Below, in pieces: positions 45,993 through 54,434 of a stretch of 64,000 nt of DNA. Below the pieces are notes generated by a model. The model saw only the letters and a list, made by a program, of their open reading frames with translations. It made no database searches and had not been told where the DNA came from. How positions within the stretch are numbered: position 1 is the first letter of the stretch; every line of letters starts with the position of its first letter. This DNA is from an uncultured Planktomarina sp. (GTDB taxonomy: Bacteria > Pseudomonadota > Alphaproteobacteria > Rhodobacterales > Rhodobacteraceae). The position numbers and the translations under genes were made by a program. The DNA is taken from assembly GCA_905182325.1 (NCBI GenBank), contig CAJJBD010000004.1, positions 1 through 64,000 on the forward strand. The letters are read 5' to 3'.

Positions 45993-46490
45993 CTAATCAG
46001 ACACCGCTTTTTCAACTGGCCTTACAACTTGAAATGCCCCATCCATGTAAGCCAGTGGGCGAGTGCCACGATGAGTTATCGCGGTAACATTCCCAATGCA
46101 AATATCGTGGCTGCCATGACTAATAATTTTATCTAGGGTGCATTCAAAAGCCGTAGCCCCGTCCAGTATTGCGCCAGATGGGCCATCGACACATTTAATT
46201 GCACCAAATCTATCAGGTTGCTCCTCATCGAACCGGCCGGCAAATCGTTCCGCCAGTTCACCTGCTCCCTCAGGTAAAATATTTACACAATAAACCTGAT
46301 TTTCTTTCACTGCTAATGCTATTCTGCTATCTGATCGAAGGCATATCAAAACGGAAGGTGGATCGGCAGACAGAGATGAAAATGCGCTTACAGTAGCTCC
46401 TGCTGCCCCATTTTTACCTTTTGTAGTCACAACCGTAACGGATTGCGCTACGTGACGCATGGCTTCAGTAAACAATGTATGATCAACCAT
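45993..46490 (-). CDS. Flavin reductase family protein (HpaC-like)
   Basis: A 165-residue FMN-binding split-barrel protein. EAMRHVAQSVTVVTTKGKNG at the N-terminus, AFSSLSADPPSVLICLRSDS near residue 36, CVNILPEGAGELAERFAG near 70 and HDICIGNVTAI near 130 match the HpaC/reductase component of two-component monooxygenases. No oxygenase partner is encoded nearby. Confidence 0.88.
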   Translation of the reverse strand: MVDHTLFTEAMRHVAQSVTVVTTKGKNGAAGATVSAFSSLSADPPSVLICLRSDSRIALAVKENQVYCVNILPEGAGELAERFAGRFDEEQPDRFGAIKCVDGPSGAILDGATAFECTLDKIISHGSHDICIGNVTAITHRGTRPLAYMDGAFQVVRPVEKAVSD

Positions 46491-46978
46491 TTTGACACGT
46501 CCTTTTAAAAACTTTCAAAGTATTTCGGCAGTCTTTTCATCAATAACTCTAATGACCATAGTGGTTTCATATTTCATAATTTATAAACAAATGATCGGTT
46601 GAAATAAATAAAGATAGAGCTTCAGTTATCTGTACCCTTAAGCGCTGACTCCCGATATGTATACTTTAGAAATTTTAAAAACATAAATATTATCAAATTC
46701 TATGTAGCAATACCTATGAGATGTCTTAAAAATAAATTGCAATCCGTGGCACATCATTTTTGATGTTGTCTTGTGGAAAAATACTCGCTTAGAGTTGTCC
46801 CGTTGGCTCGCCTAAGCAGCGTGGCATCTATATTTTTAGTTTCTGAATAACTAAGCTGACAATACCTAACGTCAATTTGATTGATGGCTAATAATGATTG
46901 CAAATCCCTATAATTTTGACTTATGAATAAACATTGTTGATATAAAAGTAGGCAGTTGCAAAACCAGGGAGCCAACAA
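46491..46978. other. 488-bp intergenic region before the polyamine transporter
   Basis: The longest gap in the window, AT-rich. I see no convincing gene; a minus-strand frame of 87 codons overlaps the start of the ATPase gene and has no ribosome binding site or known motif. A possible promoter, TTGACT (46916-46921) then TATAAA (46941-46946) at 19-nt spacing, lies 33 bp before the ATPase start, and a TATAAT is at 46909-46914. Regulation of the transporter probably resides here. Confidence 0.6.
46916..46946 (+). promoter_or_regulatory. Candidate promoter of the pot operon
   Basis: TTGACT and TATAAA, 19 nt apart (17 nt is usual), end 33 bp before the TTG start of the ATPase gene. Supported only by sequence match. 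Confidence 0.35.
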
Positions 46979-48082
46979 TTGGCAGAAACCAAAATTGACA
47001 GTAATGTGTTTGTTCAATTTGACCGCGTGCAGAAAAGCTATGATGGGGTATCACTTGTTGTCAAAGACTTGAGCCTAGCTATGCCGCGAGGTGAATTTTT
47101 AACGATGTTGGGGCCATCTGGGTCAGGCAAAACTACGTGTTTAATGATGTTAGCGGGATTCGAAACGGCTACCTACGGCGATATCATGTTAGACGGAATT
47201 TCAATTAATAACATTCCACCTCACAAGCGAGGTATTGGAATGGTTTTTCAAAACTATGCTTTGTTTCCACATATGACAGTTGCTGAAAACTTGGCGTTTC
47301 CACTTGAGGTAAGAAAAATTCCCAAAACTGAACGAGAGGCTAAGGTAAAATTAGCGCTTGAAATGGTACAGATGGGTGACTTTGGTGGTCGCAGGCCAGC
47401 TCAGCTATCTGGTGGGCAACAGCAACGAGTGGCACTGGCCCGCGCTTTAGTCTTTGAGGCGGAATTGGTTCTGATGGATGAGCCATTGGGCGCGCTGGAC
47501 AAGCAATTGCGAGAACACATGCAATTTGAAATTAAGCGTATTGCAAATAACCTAGGAATTACAGTAGTTTATGTTACTCATGATCAGACTGAAGCACTTA
47601 CGATGTCTGATAGAGTTGCAGTTTTTGATGATGGTAGAATTCAGCAATTGGCCCCACCTGACGAATTGTATGAGTCGCCTCAAAATAGCTTTGTTGCGCA
47701 GTTTATTGGTGAGAATAATACCTTGGAAGGTGTCGTTAAAGAGATCGTAAACGGTGTTGCTTTAGTGCAGCTTGACGATGGCAAACTTATAGATTGCAAT
47801 CCAGTCAATGTATCCAAACCTGGTGAGCGTACTAGAGTTTCAATTCGACCTGAACGTGTTGAGTTTAATAAAGACCGGTTGCAAGAGGGCGCTCATACGT
47901 TAAAAGCAGAAGTACTTGAGTTTATTTATATGGGTGATATCTTTCGCACCCGTCTTAGAGTTGCTGGGAATGATGATTTTATTGTTAAAACTCGAAACGC
48001 ACCTGACCAAGTTCGGCTAGAACCCGGTGCACAAATCGATATTGGCTGGTTGCCGTCAGATTGTCGGGCACTGGACGCGTAA
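46979..48082 (+). CDS. potA: Polyamine-type ABC transporter ATPase
   Basis: ATP-binding subunit of a spermidine/putrescine-type importer, 367 residues. Walker A GPSGSGKTTCLMM near residue 46, Q-loop VFQNYALFPHMTV near 89, signature LSGGQQQRVALARALVF near 142, Walker B LVLMDEPLGALD near 162, VTHDQTEAL near 200, and a C-terminal TOBE domain (about 285-365). TTG start with AGGGAG 7-8 nt upstream. It opens a potA-potD-potB-potC order; about 110 bp with two hairpins separate it from the binding protein. Confidence 0.92.
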   Translation: MAETKIDSNVFVQFDRVQKSYDGVSLVVKDLSLAMPRGEFLTMLGPSGSGKTTCLMMLAGFETATYGDIMLDGISINNIPPHKRGIGMVFQNYALFPHMTVAENLAFPLEVRKIPKTEREAKVKLALEMVQMGDFGGRRPAQLSGGQQQRVALARALVFEAELVLMDEPLGALDKQLREHMQFEIKRIANNLGITVVYVTHDQTEALTMSDRVAVFDDGRIQQLAPPDELYESPQNSFVAQFIGENNTLEGVVKEIVNGVALVQLDDGKLIDCNPVNVSKPGERTRVSIRPERVEFNKDRLQEGAHTLKAEVLEFIYMGDIFRTRLRVAGNDDFIVKTRNAPDQVRLEPGAQIDIGWLPSDCRALDA

Positions 48083-48099
48083 ACTATTTCACTAATGTT

Positions 48100-48158
48100 G
48101 CGTCCTTTCCGGGACGTAATAACAAAGGAATTCGCTGAGTTACCCGTTAGGCGAATTC
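48100..48158 (+). repeat. Two hairpins between potA and potD
   Basis: CGTCC-N6-GGACG near 48101-48116, and GAATTCGC (48128-48135) with GCGAATTC (48151-48158), an 8-bp perfect stem. Both are in the 110-nt leader before the binding-protein gene. Neither ends in a U tract. They may protect or separate the more abundant binding-protein message. Confidence 0.45.
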
Positions 48159-48192
48159 TATCACTCAAAAACGGGTTGCATGGGAGAATGCA

Positions 48193-49299
48193 ATGTTAAC
48201 AAGAAAAACTATTTTAGCGACAGCAGCACTTTCGTTGGTTGCGGGATCTGCTTTTGCAGGTGGCCACATGTCCAACGAAATGACCATTGTGTCATGGGGT
48301 GGTGCGTACTCTAACTCACAATTAAAGGCCTATCACGAACCCTATTCGGCGATAACAGGCGTCACTATTTTAAATGATGAAAGCTCGGGTACAGCGACTG
48401 CTAAATTGCGCGCTATGAACGAAGCAAATAACATCACATGGGACGTAGTTGACGTTGAAGCTGGTCCTGCGATGGCGCTTTGCGACGAAGGTCTGGCTAT
48501 GGTTATTGATCCAGACACTATGTTAGCGCGTGCGCCGAACGACGTATCTGCTGCTGACGATTTTGGCGATACGCTGGTTAGTGAATGCTTTATTCCACAA
48601 ATTGTTTATTCGACTACTTTTGGATATCGCACGGATCTAGTTGGATCGACACCACCCACCAGCGTTTGTGATGTGTTTGACACAGAAGCTTATCCTGGAA
48701 AGCGGTCACTATTCAGCTACCCAATCAACAACATGGAGTGGGCGCTACTTTGTGACGGCGTTGCAAAAGCTGATATTTATGACGTTCTCGAGACCTCAGA
48801 CGGTCAAGACCAGGCATTCGCAAAGCTAGATACTATTAAAGATCATGTAATCTGGGTAGATGCTGGATCAACTACGCCACAGCTTTTGGCTGACGGTGAA
48901 GTGATTATGGGTGCGACTTATAACGGTCGTCTATTTTCGCTAATAGAAGAGAAAAAGCAGCCAGTAGCTATGCTTTGGGATGGCCAGGTTATGGACCTTG
49001 ACGGTTGGATTATTCCAGCTGGTTTGAGCCCAGAGCGCCAGGCCCGTGCACTTGACTACATCATGTTTGCCACTGACACTACCCGTCTGGCAGATCAGTC
49101 AAAGTACATCCCATACGGTCCAGCTCGCAAGTCATCTGCGCCACTGGTTGGAAAGCATGCTGAGTTAGGCATCGACATGGCGCCTCACATGCCAACAAGT
49201 CCGGCAAACTTAGAGCGTGCGTTCCTCATGAACTACAGCTTCTGGGCTGATTATCGTGATGACTTTGACGCTAAGTTCCAAGCTTGGTTGGCAAAGTAA
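48193..49299 (+). CDS. potD: ABC transporter polyamine-type substrate-binding protein
   Basis: Periplasmic binding protein, 368 residues. The signal peptide MLTRKTILATAALSLVAGSA ends near FAGG. The mature part opens with EMTIVSWGGAYSNSQLKAY, typical of PotD/PotF-like proteins, with LLADGEVIMGATYNGR near residue 235 and the polar W-D-G-Q-V contact stretch near 265. Aspartates and tryptophans of polyamine sites occur but the ligand is not certain: spermidine, putrescine or a related cation. Followed by a strong hairpin that likely limits read-through to the permeases. Confidence 0.88.
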   Translation: MLTRKTILATAALSLVAGSAFAGGHMSNEMTIVSWGGAYSNSQLKAYHEPYSAITGVTILNDESSGTATAKLRAMNEANNITWDVVDVEAGPAMALCDEGLAMVIDPDTMLARAPNDVSAADDFGDTLVSECFIPQIVYSTTFGYRTDLVGSTPPTSVCDVFDTEAYPGKRSLFSYPINNMEWALLCDGVAKADIYDVLETSDGQDQAFAKLDTIKDHVIWVDAGSTTPQLLADGEVIMGATYNGRLFSLIEEKKQPVAMLWDGQVMDLDGWIIPAGLSPERQARALDYIMFATDTTRLADQSKYIPYGPARKSSAPLVGKHAELGIDMAPHMPTSPANLERAFLMNYSFWADYRDDFDAKFQAWLAK

Positions 49300-49310
49300 G
49301 TTATTACGGC

Positions 49311-49343
49311 ATGGAGGGGCCATCTAGGCCCCTCCATTTTCTT
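49311..49343 (+). terminator. Hairpin after potD (attenuating terminator)
   Basis: ATGGAGGGGCC (49311-49321) and GGCCCCTCCAT (49327-49337) pair perfectly over 11 bp with a 5-nt loop, followed by TTTTCTTT. It lies between binding-protein and permease genes of one operon, where partial termination gives more binding protein than permease. Confidence 0.8.
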
Positions 49344-49380
49344 TAATAGACATTAAAAAACCCTATCAGACAGGCTAATT

Positions 49381-50655
49381 ATGAGTGTTAACCCCGCTAC
49401 AGCACCACTTCTTTCCGCTGATGGAATGCCATTGAAAAAAAGTTTAGGCCGGGCTTTGCGGCGGCAAAAAATCCGCGCTCTTATGTTAATCGCGCCTCTT
49501 CTACTTTTTGTGTTTGTGGCGTTTATAATGCCTATCGTATCGATGCTGTTTAGATCAGTTGAGAATGATATCGTCGCCGATACTCTACCGCAGACGGTAT
49601 TAGAATTGCAGTCTTGGGATGCTGAGTTGGGCGAGCTTCCACCTGAAGTGGTCTATGCCGCTCTGGCATCTGACATAAAAATCGCTGCTAAGGCAAGAAA
49701 ACACACTAAAGTTGGATTAAGACTGAATTATGAACAATCTGGTGTTGCATCCTTATTTAAGAAAACTGCCCGAAAGGCAAAAAAATGGGATGGTGACGCT
49801 GACGCTCCTTTTAAAGAAAAACTAATTGAAGTGCATAAGAGCTGGGGTGAAATTGAAATATGGCAAACTCTTAAGGTACACAGCTCCAACTATACCAGTG
49901 GGTATTTTTTGAATGCGATTGATATGCGCAAGACAGTCTCTGGCCCAGAATTCCAGCCTGAGGAAAAACAAGTCTTAATACTATTGTTTAAGAGGACGCT
50001 TGTGATGTCGCTCATAATCATGGGTACATGTATCTTGCTTGGCTACCCAGTTGCTTGGCTGCTGGCTAATCTGCCAGCCCGACAGGCCAATCTCTTAATG
50101 ATATTAGTTCTGCTACCGTTCTGGACGTCTCTTTTAGTGAGGACGTCTGCTTGGAAAGTTATGCTTCAGCAACAAGGTGTGATTAATGATTTATTAGTGC
50201 AACTCGGGCTTGTTGCTGACAGCGCACGACTTGTGATGATTAACAATGAAACTGGGACAATTGTGGCAATGACGCATATTCTGCTGCCATTTATGATTTT
50301 GCCAATGTACTCAGTAATGCAAACTATCCCGCCAACTTACCTAAGGGCGGCTAAATCATTAGGGGCGACTAATTGGACTGCATTTTGGCGGGTTTACTTT
50401 CCTCAAACTGTTCCAGGAATTGGTGCGGGTTCTATATTGGTATTTATTCTGGCCATCGGTTACTATATCACACCTGAAATTGTTGGTGGTTCTAAGGGAG
50501 TATTTATTTCAAACCGGATTGCCTATTCTATCCTGAAATCTCTGAACTGGGGCCTTGGTGCTGCGCTTGCGTCAATATTGTTGGTTGCAGTTTTAGTACT
50601 GTATTGGACATATGACAAAATTGTTGGCATTGACAATGTAAAGTTAGGAGGTTGA
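49381..50655 (+). CDS. potB: ABC transporter permease with large periplasmic insert
   Basis: Permease of the PotB/PotH type, 424 residues, longer than the usual 275-320. The first helix lies at about 33-55 (LMLIAPLLLFVFVAFIMPIV). A roughly 140-residue, mostly hydrophilic segment rich in lysine (about 60-195) follows before the core permease starts (MSLIIMGTCILLGYPVAWLL). The EAA loop RAAKSLGATNWTAFWRVYFP lies near 320. The insert would be periplasmic, where it may contact the binding protein. Start ATG at 49381; 37 nt downstream of the potD hairpin. Confidence 0.9.
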   Translation: MSVNPATAPLLSADGMPLKKSLGRALRRQKIRALMLIAPLLLFVFVAFIMPIVSMLFRSVENDIVADTLPQTVLELQSWDAELGELPPEVVYAALASDIKIAAKARKHTKVGLRLNYEQSGVASLFKKTARKAKKWDGDADAPFKEKLIEVHKSWGEIEIWQTLKVHSSNYTSGYFLNAIDMRKTVSGPEFQPEEKQVLILLFKRTLVMSLIIMGTCILLGYPVAWLLANLPARQANLLMILVLLPFWTSLLVRTSAWKVMLQQQGVINDLLVQLGLVADSARLVMINNETGTIVAMTHILLPFMILPMYSVMQTIPPTYLRAAKSLGATNWTAFWRVYFPQTVPGIGAGSILVFILAIGYYITPEIVGGSKGVFISNRIAYSILKSLNWGLGAALASILLVAVLVLYWTYDKIVGIDNVKLGG

Positions 50656-50659
50656 AACC

Positions 50660-51871
50660 ATGGCCGCACTGACCGTCATTTCGCGCAAACCCCTATCTTT
50701 CGTTCTTCCGTCGATGGGTCTTTTGGGCGCCGTATTTGGAATATTAATGGGCATGTCTCTGGGCAATGCCGGGCTTGGCATTGTCATAGGTATTATTACT
50801 TCTGTTGGGTTTTCGTATTTTTCTGTTTTAGGTGCTGCAAAAGAAAAGCTAGTTCGTTTTAGCTTGGTGTTTCTGGCGCTAGTAGCTGGGTATTTTTCTT
50901 TTGGCCTAGCCGGGATGATTGCTGGTGGGCTTTGGGGTTGGTTCTATGGCTGGTTTGTGTTTTGGCTATTTGAGGGGCGCTACCGAGCGCGTGTACATTC
51001 GTACCTAACCTCAGGACAAGTGCTCTGGCACTTTACTTTTCGCGTAATCTGCGGTGTCGTTTTTACCTATTTAATTGCTCCAATTATTGTCGTAATACCA
51101 CTGTCCTTCAACGCCCAAGATTTTTTTACTTTTACACCTGAGATGTTGAATTTCGATCCTGCGGGATACTCCCTAAAACATTATCATGACTTTTTCTATA
51201 ATAATGAGTGGCAACGGTCTTTTAAAAACTCACTAATTATTGCACCGATTGCGACAGTGATTTCGGTCACTTTGGGAACGCTGGCGGCAATTGGTTTGAG
51301 CCAGAGCCACGTGCCGTTCAAGCGGTTGATTACGGCTTTGCTAATCTCACCAATGATTGTTCCACTAATTATTTCAGCCACTGGAATGTTTTTCTTTTAC
51401 GCAACTGTAGGCAATTTTCTTGAAAATTCTCTTGGTATCGATAAAAATTTGGTCGGTTACGTCAAGGTTATTTTAGCCCATAGTGTGTTGGGTATTCCCT
51501 TTGTCATTATTACAGTAACGGCAACACTTGTTGGATTTGACAACTCGCTAACTCGTGCATCAGCAAATATGGGCGCTGGTCCAGTGAAAACCTTTTTTAA
51601 GGTTCAAATGCCATTGATCATGCCGGGTGTTGTGGCGGGTGGCTTGTTTGCTTTCATCACCTCATTTGATGAAGTCGTAGTAATAATGTTTGTTGGTTCC
51701 TCAAAGCAAAAAACATTACCGTGGCAGATGTTTATTGGTCTCAAGGAACAAATTAGCCCAACTATTCTCGCTGTGGCAACTATTCTGGTCTGTATGTCAA
51801 TTGCGTTGCTTGTAACTCTGGAGTTGTTGCGCCGCCGCTCAGAACGTTTACGCGGGTTGAGCCCCACGTAA
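50660..51871 (+). CDS. potC: ABC transporter permease with extra N-terminal helices
   Basis: Second permease, PotC/PotI type, 403 residues. Residues 1 to about 110 add three to four glycine-rich helices (FVLPSMGLLGAVFGILMGMS and following) to the standard core, which begins near 125 (VFTYLIAPIIVVIPLSF). The EAA loop SANMGAGPVKTFFKVQMPL is near 298. GGAGG 9 nt before the ATG fixes the start. Together with the long PotB it suggests a subfamily of the importer with unusual membrane architecture. It is convergent with the Lrp gene. Confidence 0.9.
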   Translation: MAALTVISRKPLSFVLPSMGLLGAVFGILMGMSLGNAGLGIVIGIITSVGFSYFSVLGAAKEKLVRFSLVFLALVAGYFSFGLAGMIAGGLWGWFYGWFVFWLFEGRYRARVHSYLTSGQVLWHFTFRVICGVVFTYLIAPIIVVIPLSFNAQDFFTFTPEMLNFDPAGYSLKHYHDFFYNNEWQRSFKNSLIIAPIATVISVTLGTLAAIGLSQSHVPFKRLITALLISPMIVPLIISATGMFFFYATVGNFLENSLGIDKNLVGYVKVILAHSVLGIPFVIITVTATLVGFDNSLTRASANMGAGPVKTFFKVQMPLIMPGVVAGGLFAFITSFDEVVVIMFVGSSKQKTLPWQMFIGLKEQISPTILAVATILVCMSIALLVTLELLRRRSERLRGLSPT

Positions 51872-51901
51872 ACTTTGCCAACTTGGATTTAATCCTAAAT
51901 T

Positions 51902-52330
51902 TCAGGAAATGCGGCGTAATAATGGGCAGGTTTCTGAATTTGCAACGCCTGGTAATTCACGTATTCGTGCTAATATCCCATCAAAATTATATAAGCTGGT
52001 AGTTTCCAGTTGTATCACTATATCCCAAACGCCGCAGGTACGATGCAATGAGTTGATTTCGGGCATGCGTTGAAGCGCCTTCTGAACTGAGTTTGCTGTA
52101 TTGCCACGTACTTCAATCATCATAACCGCTTTAACCATTTCATCTGTTTCTGTTGAATTTAGTTCAACGGTGAAGCGTTTGATTGTTCGGCTTTCTATCA
52201 ACTGTGTTAAATGGCTTTTAACAGTCCCGCGCGCTAGACCTAATGCACCTGCCAGAGTTGTAATTGACGCTCGCCCATCGACCTTTAGACGACTTAGGAT
52301 TTTGCGGTCTATTTCATCTATATTGAACAT
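51902..52330 (-). CDS. Lrp/AsnC family transcription regulator
   Basis: A 142-residue regulator: helix-turn-helix at about 3-50 (IDEIDRKILSRLKVDGRASI, then LARGTVKSHLTQLI), then a RAM/ligand-binding domain (VMMIEVRGNTANSVQKAL near 80). Family members respond to amino acids. It is divergent from arginase, so it probably controls the arginine-to-glutamate pathway and itself. A longer frame begins at 52360, but the predicted transcription start is about 52345 and the family N-terminus begins at MFNIDEIDRKIL, so 52330 is preferred. No clear ribosome binding site. Confidence 0.9.
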   Translation of the reverse strand: MFNIDEIDRKILSRLKVDGRASITTLAGALGLARGTVKSHLTQLIESRTIKRFTVELNSTETDEMVKAVMMIEVRGNTANSVQKALQRMPEINSLHRTCGVWDIVIQLETTSLYNFDGILARIRELPGVANSETCPLLRRIS

Positions 52331-52400
52331 TTTTAATTTTTTTCTTTTCATATTGAACAAAACTTACACCATTTGGACAATATTTAGACTAATTGTGCAA
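52323..52400. promoter_or_regulatory. Shared divergent promoter with three TTGNNCAA operators
   Basis: TTGAACAA (52353-52360), TTGGACAA (52373-52380) and TTGTGCAA (52393-52400) are spaced exactly 20 bp apart. For arginase, TTGGAC (52373) plus 17 nt plus TGCAAT (52396-52401) forms a promoter. On the other strand TTGTCC (52380-52375) plus 17 nt plus TTCAAT (52357-52352) forms one for the regulator. The middle palindrome thus gives the -35 of both. A near-copy, TTGAACAT, is at 52323-52330, and CTGTACAA is at 52456-52463 within arginase. Binding by the Lrp protein is inferred. Confidence 0.7.
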
Positions 52401-52444
52401 TACTCTGCATGCTACTTTTTAAAAGTAGATAATGTGGAGGTGTC

Positions 52445-53374
52445 ATGAACAATCACTGTACAATATTGGGATTACCATTGCAGGCTGGCACTGGCCGTGG
52501 TGGCTGTCTTATGGGGCCTGATGCTTTTCGTACTGCTGGCCTTGGAGATGTGATCATGAGCCAAGGCTTAGGGCTGACTGATCTGGGAAATTTATCTTTT
52601 CCAAGCAAGATCTTGGATATTGAAGGGCCTAAACATCTTAAAAAACTTTCAGAAATTGTGGCATGGACACGTGATATCCAGAAACAGGCTTCTGTATTAT
52701 CTATGGCTGAAACATTCCCAATTTTTATTGGAGGCGACCACTCAATGGCAGCTGGGACGCTGACCGGGGTGGCTCTTGCCGCTCAATCCAAGGGTAGGCC
52801 TCAATTTGTACTTTGGCTTGATGCGCACCCTGATATGAATACATTAATTAGCACGACTAGTGGACATCTGCACGGCACGCCGATGGCCTATGCTTTGGGC
52901 ATGTCAAGTTTTGAGGATATTTTTCCACCAGTTGAAGCGCCTTTGGACCCTGCAAACGTCTGCATGATTGGCTTGCGATCTGTTGATGAACCTGAGTACC
53001 AATTTATCTCAGAATTGGGAATGGACGTCTATGATATGCGGCGCATTGACGAAGTTGGAGTTGCCAAACCGGTGTCTGACTTCCTTGACCGAGTTGCCGC
53101 AGCCAATGGTCTTCTACATGTGAGTTTTGACGTAGACTTTCTCGATCCTGAAATTGCACCTGCGGTAGGTACAACAGTTCCTGGTGGGGCAACATTCCGG
53201 GAGGCCCATTTGATTATGGAGATGGTGCACGACAGTGGTTTGGCCTCATCACTTGACCTGACAGAGCTTAACCCATTTCTAGATATTCGTGGTAAAACGG
53301 CTACCCTCATGTGTGATCTCACTGCATCTTTACTGGGTAGAAAAGTTCTCGACCGTCGCACTAGGAGCTTCTGA
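52445..53374 (+). CDS. rocF: Arginase
   Basis: Mn-dependent enzyme splitting arginine to ornithine and urea. It has 309 residues. Metal motifs are FIGGDHSMAAGT near residue 96, WLDAHPDMNT near 124 and SFDVDFLDPEIAPAVGT near 226; SGHLHGTPMAYALG lies near 138 and SLDLTELNPFLD near 270. GGAGG 4 nt before the ATG. It is followed by ornithine cyclodeaminase 2 bp later and then PutA, giving arginine to glutamate in one operon. An 8-bp-arm palindrome (CTACTTTT-T-AAAAGTAG, 52412-52428) lies in its leader. Confidence 0.96.
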   Translation: MNNHCTILGLPLQAGTGRGGCLMGPDAFRTAGLGDVIMSQGLGLTDLGNLSFPSKILDIEGPKHLKKLSEIVAWTRDIQKQASVLSMAETFPIFIGGDHSMAAGTLTGVALAAQSKGRPQFVLWLDAHPDMNTLISTTSGHLHGTPMAYALGMSSFEDIFPPVEAPLDPANVCMIGLRSVDEPEYQFISELGMDVYDMRRIDEVGVAKPVSDFLDRVAAANGLLHVSFDVDFLDPEIAPAVGTTVPGGATFREAHLIMEMVHDSGLASSLDLTELNPFLDIRGKTATLMCDLTASLLGRKVLDRRTRSF

Positions 53375-53375
53375 T

Positions 53376-54434
53376 ATGAGCAATCTGTTACCCTCTTCAC
53401 TCGCCATGGTGCCGTTTGTATCCGTAGATAATATGATGCGTTTGGTAAATAATATTGGCGCGCCCATAATGATGTCTGAGATCTGTGATTATATTGAAGC
53501 TGACTTTAAACGTTGGCCTGAGTTTGATAAAACTCCCCGCGTGGCTGCGCATTCGGAGGAGGGCGTAATAGAGTTGATGCCAACCTCTGATGGAGAATAT
53601 TATGGGTTTAAATATGTAAATGGACATCCTGCCAATATGGCGCGGGGCTTTCAAACAGTGACTGCCTTCGGTGTGTTGGCTAACGTTGTGAATGGTTATC
53701 CGGTATTACTTTCTGAGATGACTATCCTGACTGCACTTCGTACAGCAGCCACAAGTGCATTGGCTGCAAAATATTTGGCTCCAAAAGGTGCACGGGTCAT
53801 GGGTATGATTGGGAATGGGGCTCAATGTGAATTTCAGGCGCTGGCTTTTAACGAAATAATTGGAATTGAAACGATACGGCTGTATGATTTAGACATGCAG
53901 GCAACTAAAAAAGCTGCGAAAAACTTAAGAAATAAAAGTTTAAATATTGTGATATGTAACAGCGCGGAAGAGGCAATAAGCGGGGTTGATATCATAACTA
54001 CATGCACAGCAGACAAGCAAAATGCGACTGTTTTAAGTGATAATATGGTTGGCTCTGGCGTTCACATTAATGCCATAGGCGGTGATTGTCCGGGCAAGAC
54101 CGAATTGCATCGAGATATTCTACTACGTTCAGATATTTTTGTGGAATATCCACCACAAACTCGTATTGAGGGTGAGATACAAGCGCTTGCACCAGACTTC
54201 CCCGTAACTGAACTTTGGAAGGTAATAGAAGGTCAAGCAGAAGGGCGGAGGTCTAAGGCTCAGATTACTCTTTTTGATAGTGTTGGCTTTGCGACTGAAG
54301 ACTTTTCAGCCTTGCGCTATGTCCACCACCAACTTCAAAAAAATGGGTATTACACTAATCTTGATTTACTCGCAGATCCTGATGACCCGCGCGACCTTTT
54401 TGGCATGCTTGAACGCGCAAAGGGTACAAAATAA
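53376..54434 (+). CDS. ocd: Ornithine cyclodeaminase
   Basis: It converts ornithine to proline and ammonia with internal NAD. It has 352 residues from the ATG at 53376, which has AGGAG 8 nt upstream; a longer frame overlapping arginase is not used. IELMPTSDGEYYGFKYVNGH near residue 68, SEMTILTALRTAATSALAAK near 110 and the NAD-binding MGMIGNGAQCEFQALAF near 145 match the Agrobacterium enzyme closely. It shares a base with the PutA start. The bound NAD site GxGxQ is intact (GNGAQ). Confidence 0.96.
   Translation: MSNLLPSSLAMVPFVSVDNMMRLVNNIGAPIMMSEICDYIEADFKRWPEFDKTPRVAAHSEEGVIELMPTSDGEYYGFKYVNGHPANMARGFQTVTAFGVLANVVNGYPVLLSEMTILTALRTAATSALAAKYLAPKGARVMGMIGNGAQCEFQALAFNEIIGIETIRLYDLDMQATKKAAKNLRNKSLNIVICNSAEEAISGVDIITTCTADKQNATVLSDNMVGSGVHINAIGGDCPGKTELHRDILLRSDIFVEYPPQTRIEGEIQALAPDFPVTELWKVIEGQAEGRRSKAQITLFDSVGFATEDFSALRYVHHQLQKNGYYTNLDLLADPDDPRDLFGMLERAKGTK

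Noticed and set aside
46754-47017. An 87-codon minus-strand frame in the long gap before the polyamine transporter
   Set aside because: It overlaps the start of the ATPase gene, has no ribosome binding site and no recognisable motif; the gap is better read as a regulatory region.
53289-53375. Longer N-terminus of ornithine cyclodeaminase overlapping arginase
   Set aside because: The extra 29 residues match nothing in the family, and the ATG at 53376 has AGGAG at the right distance.
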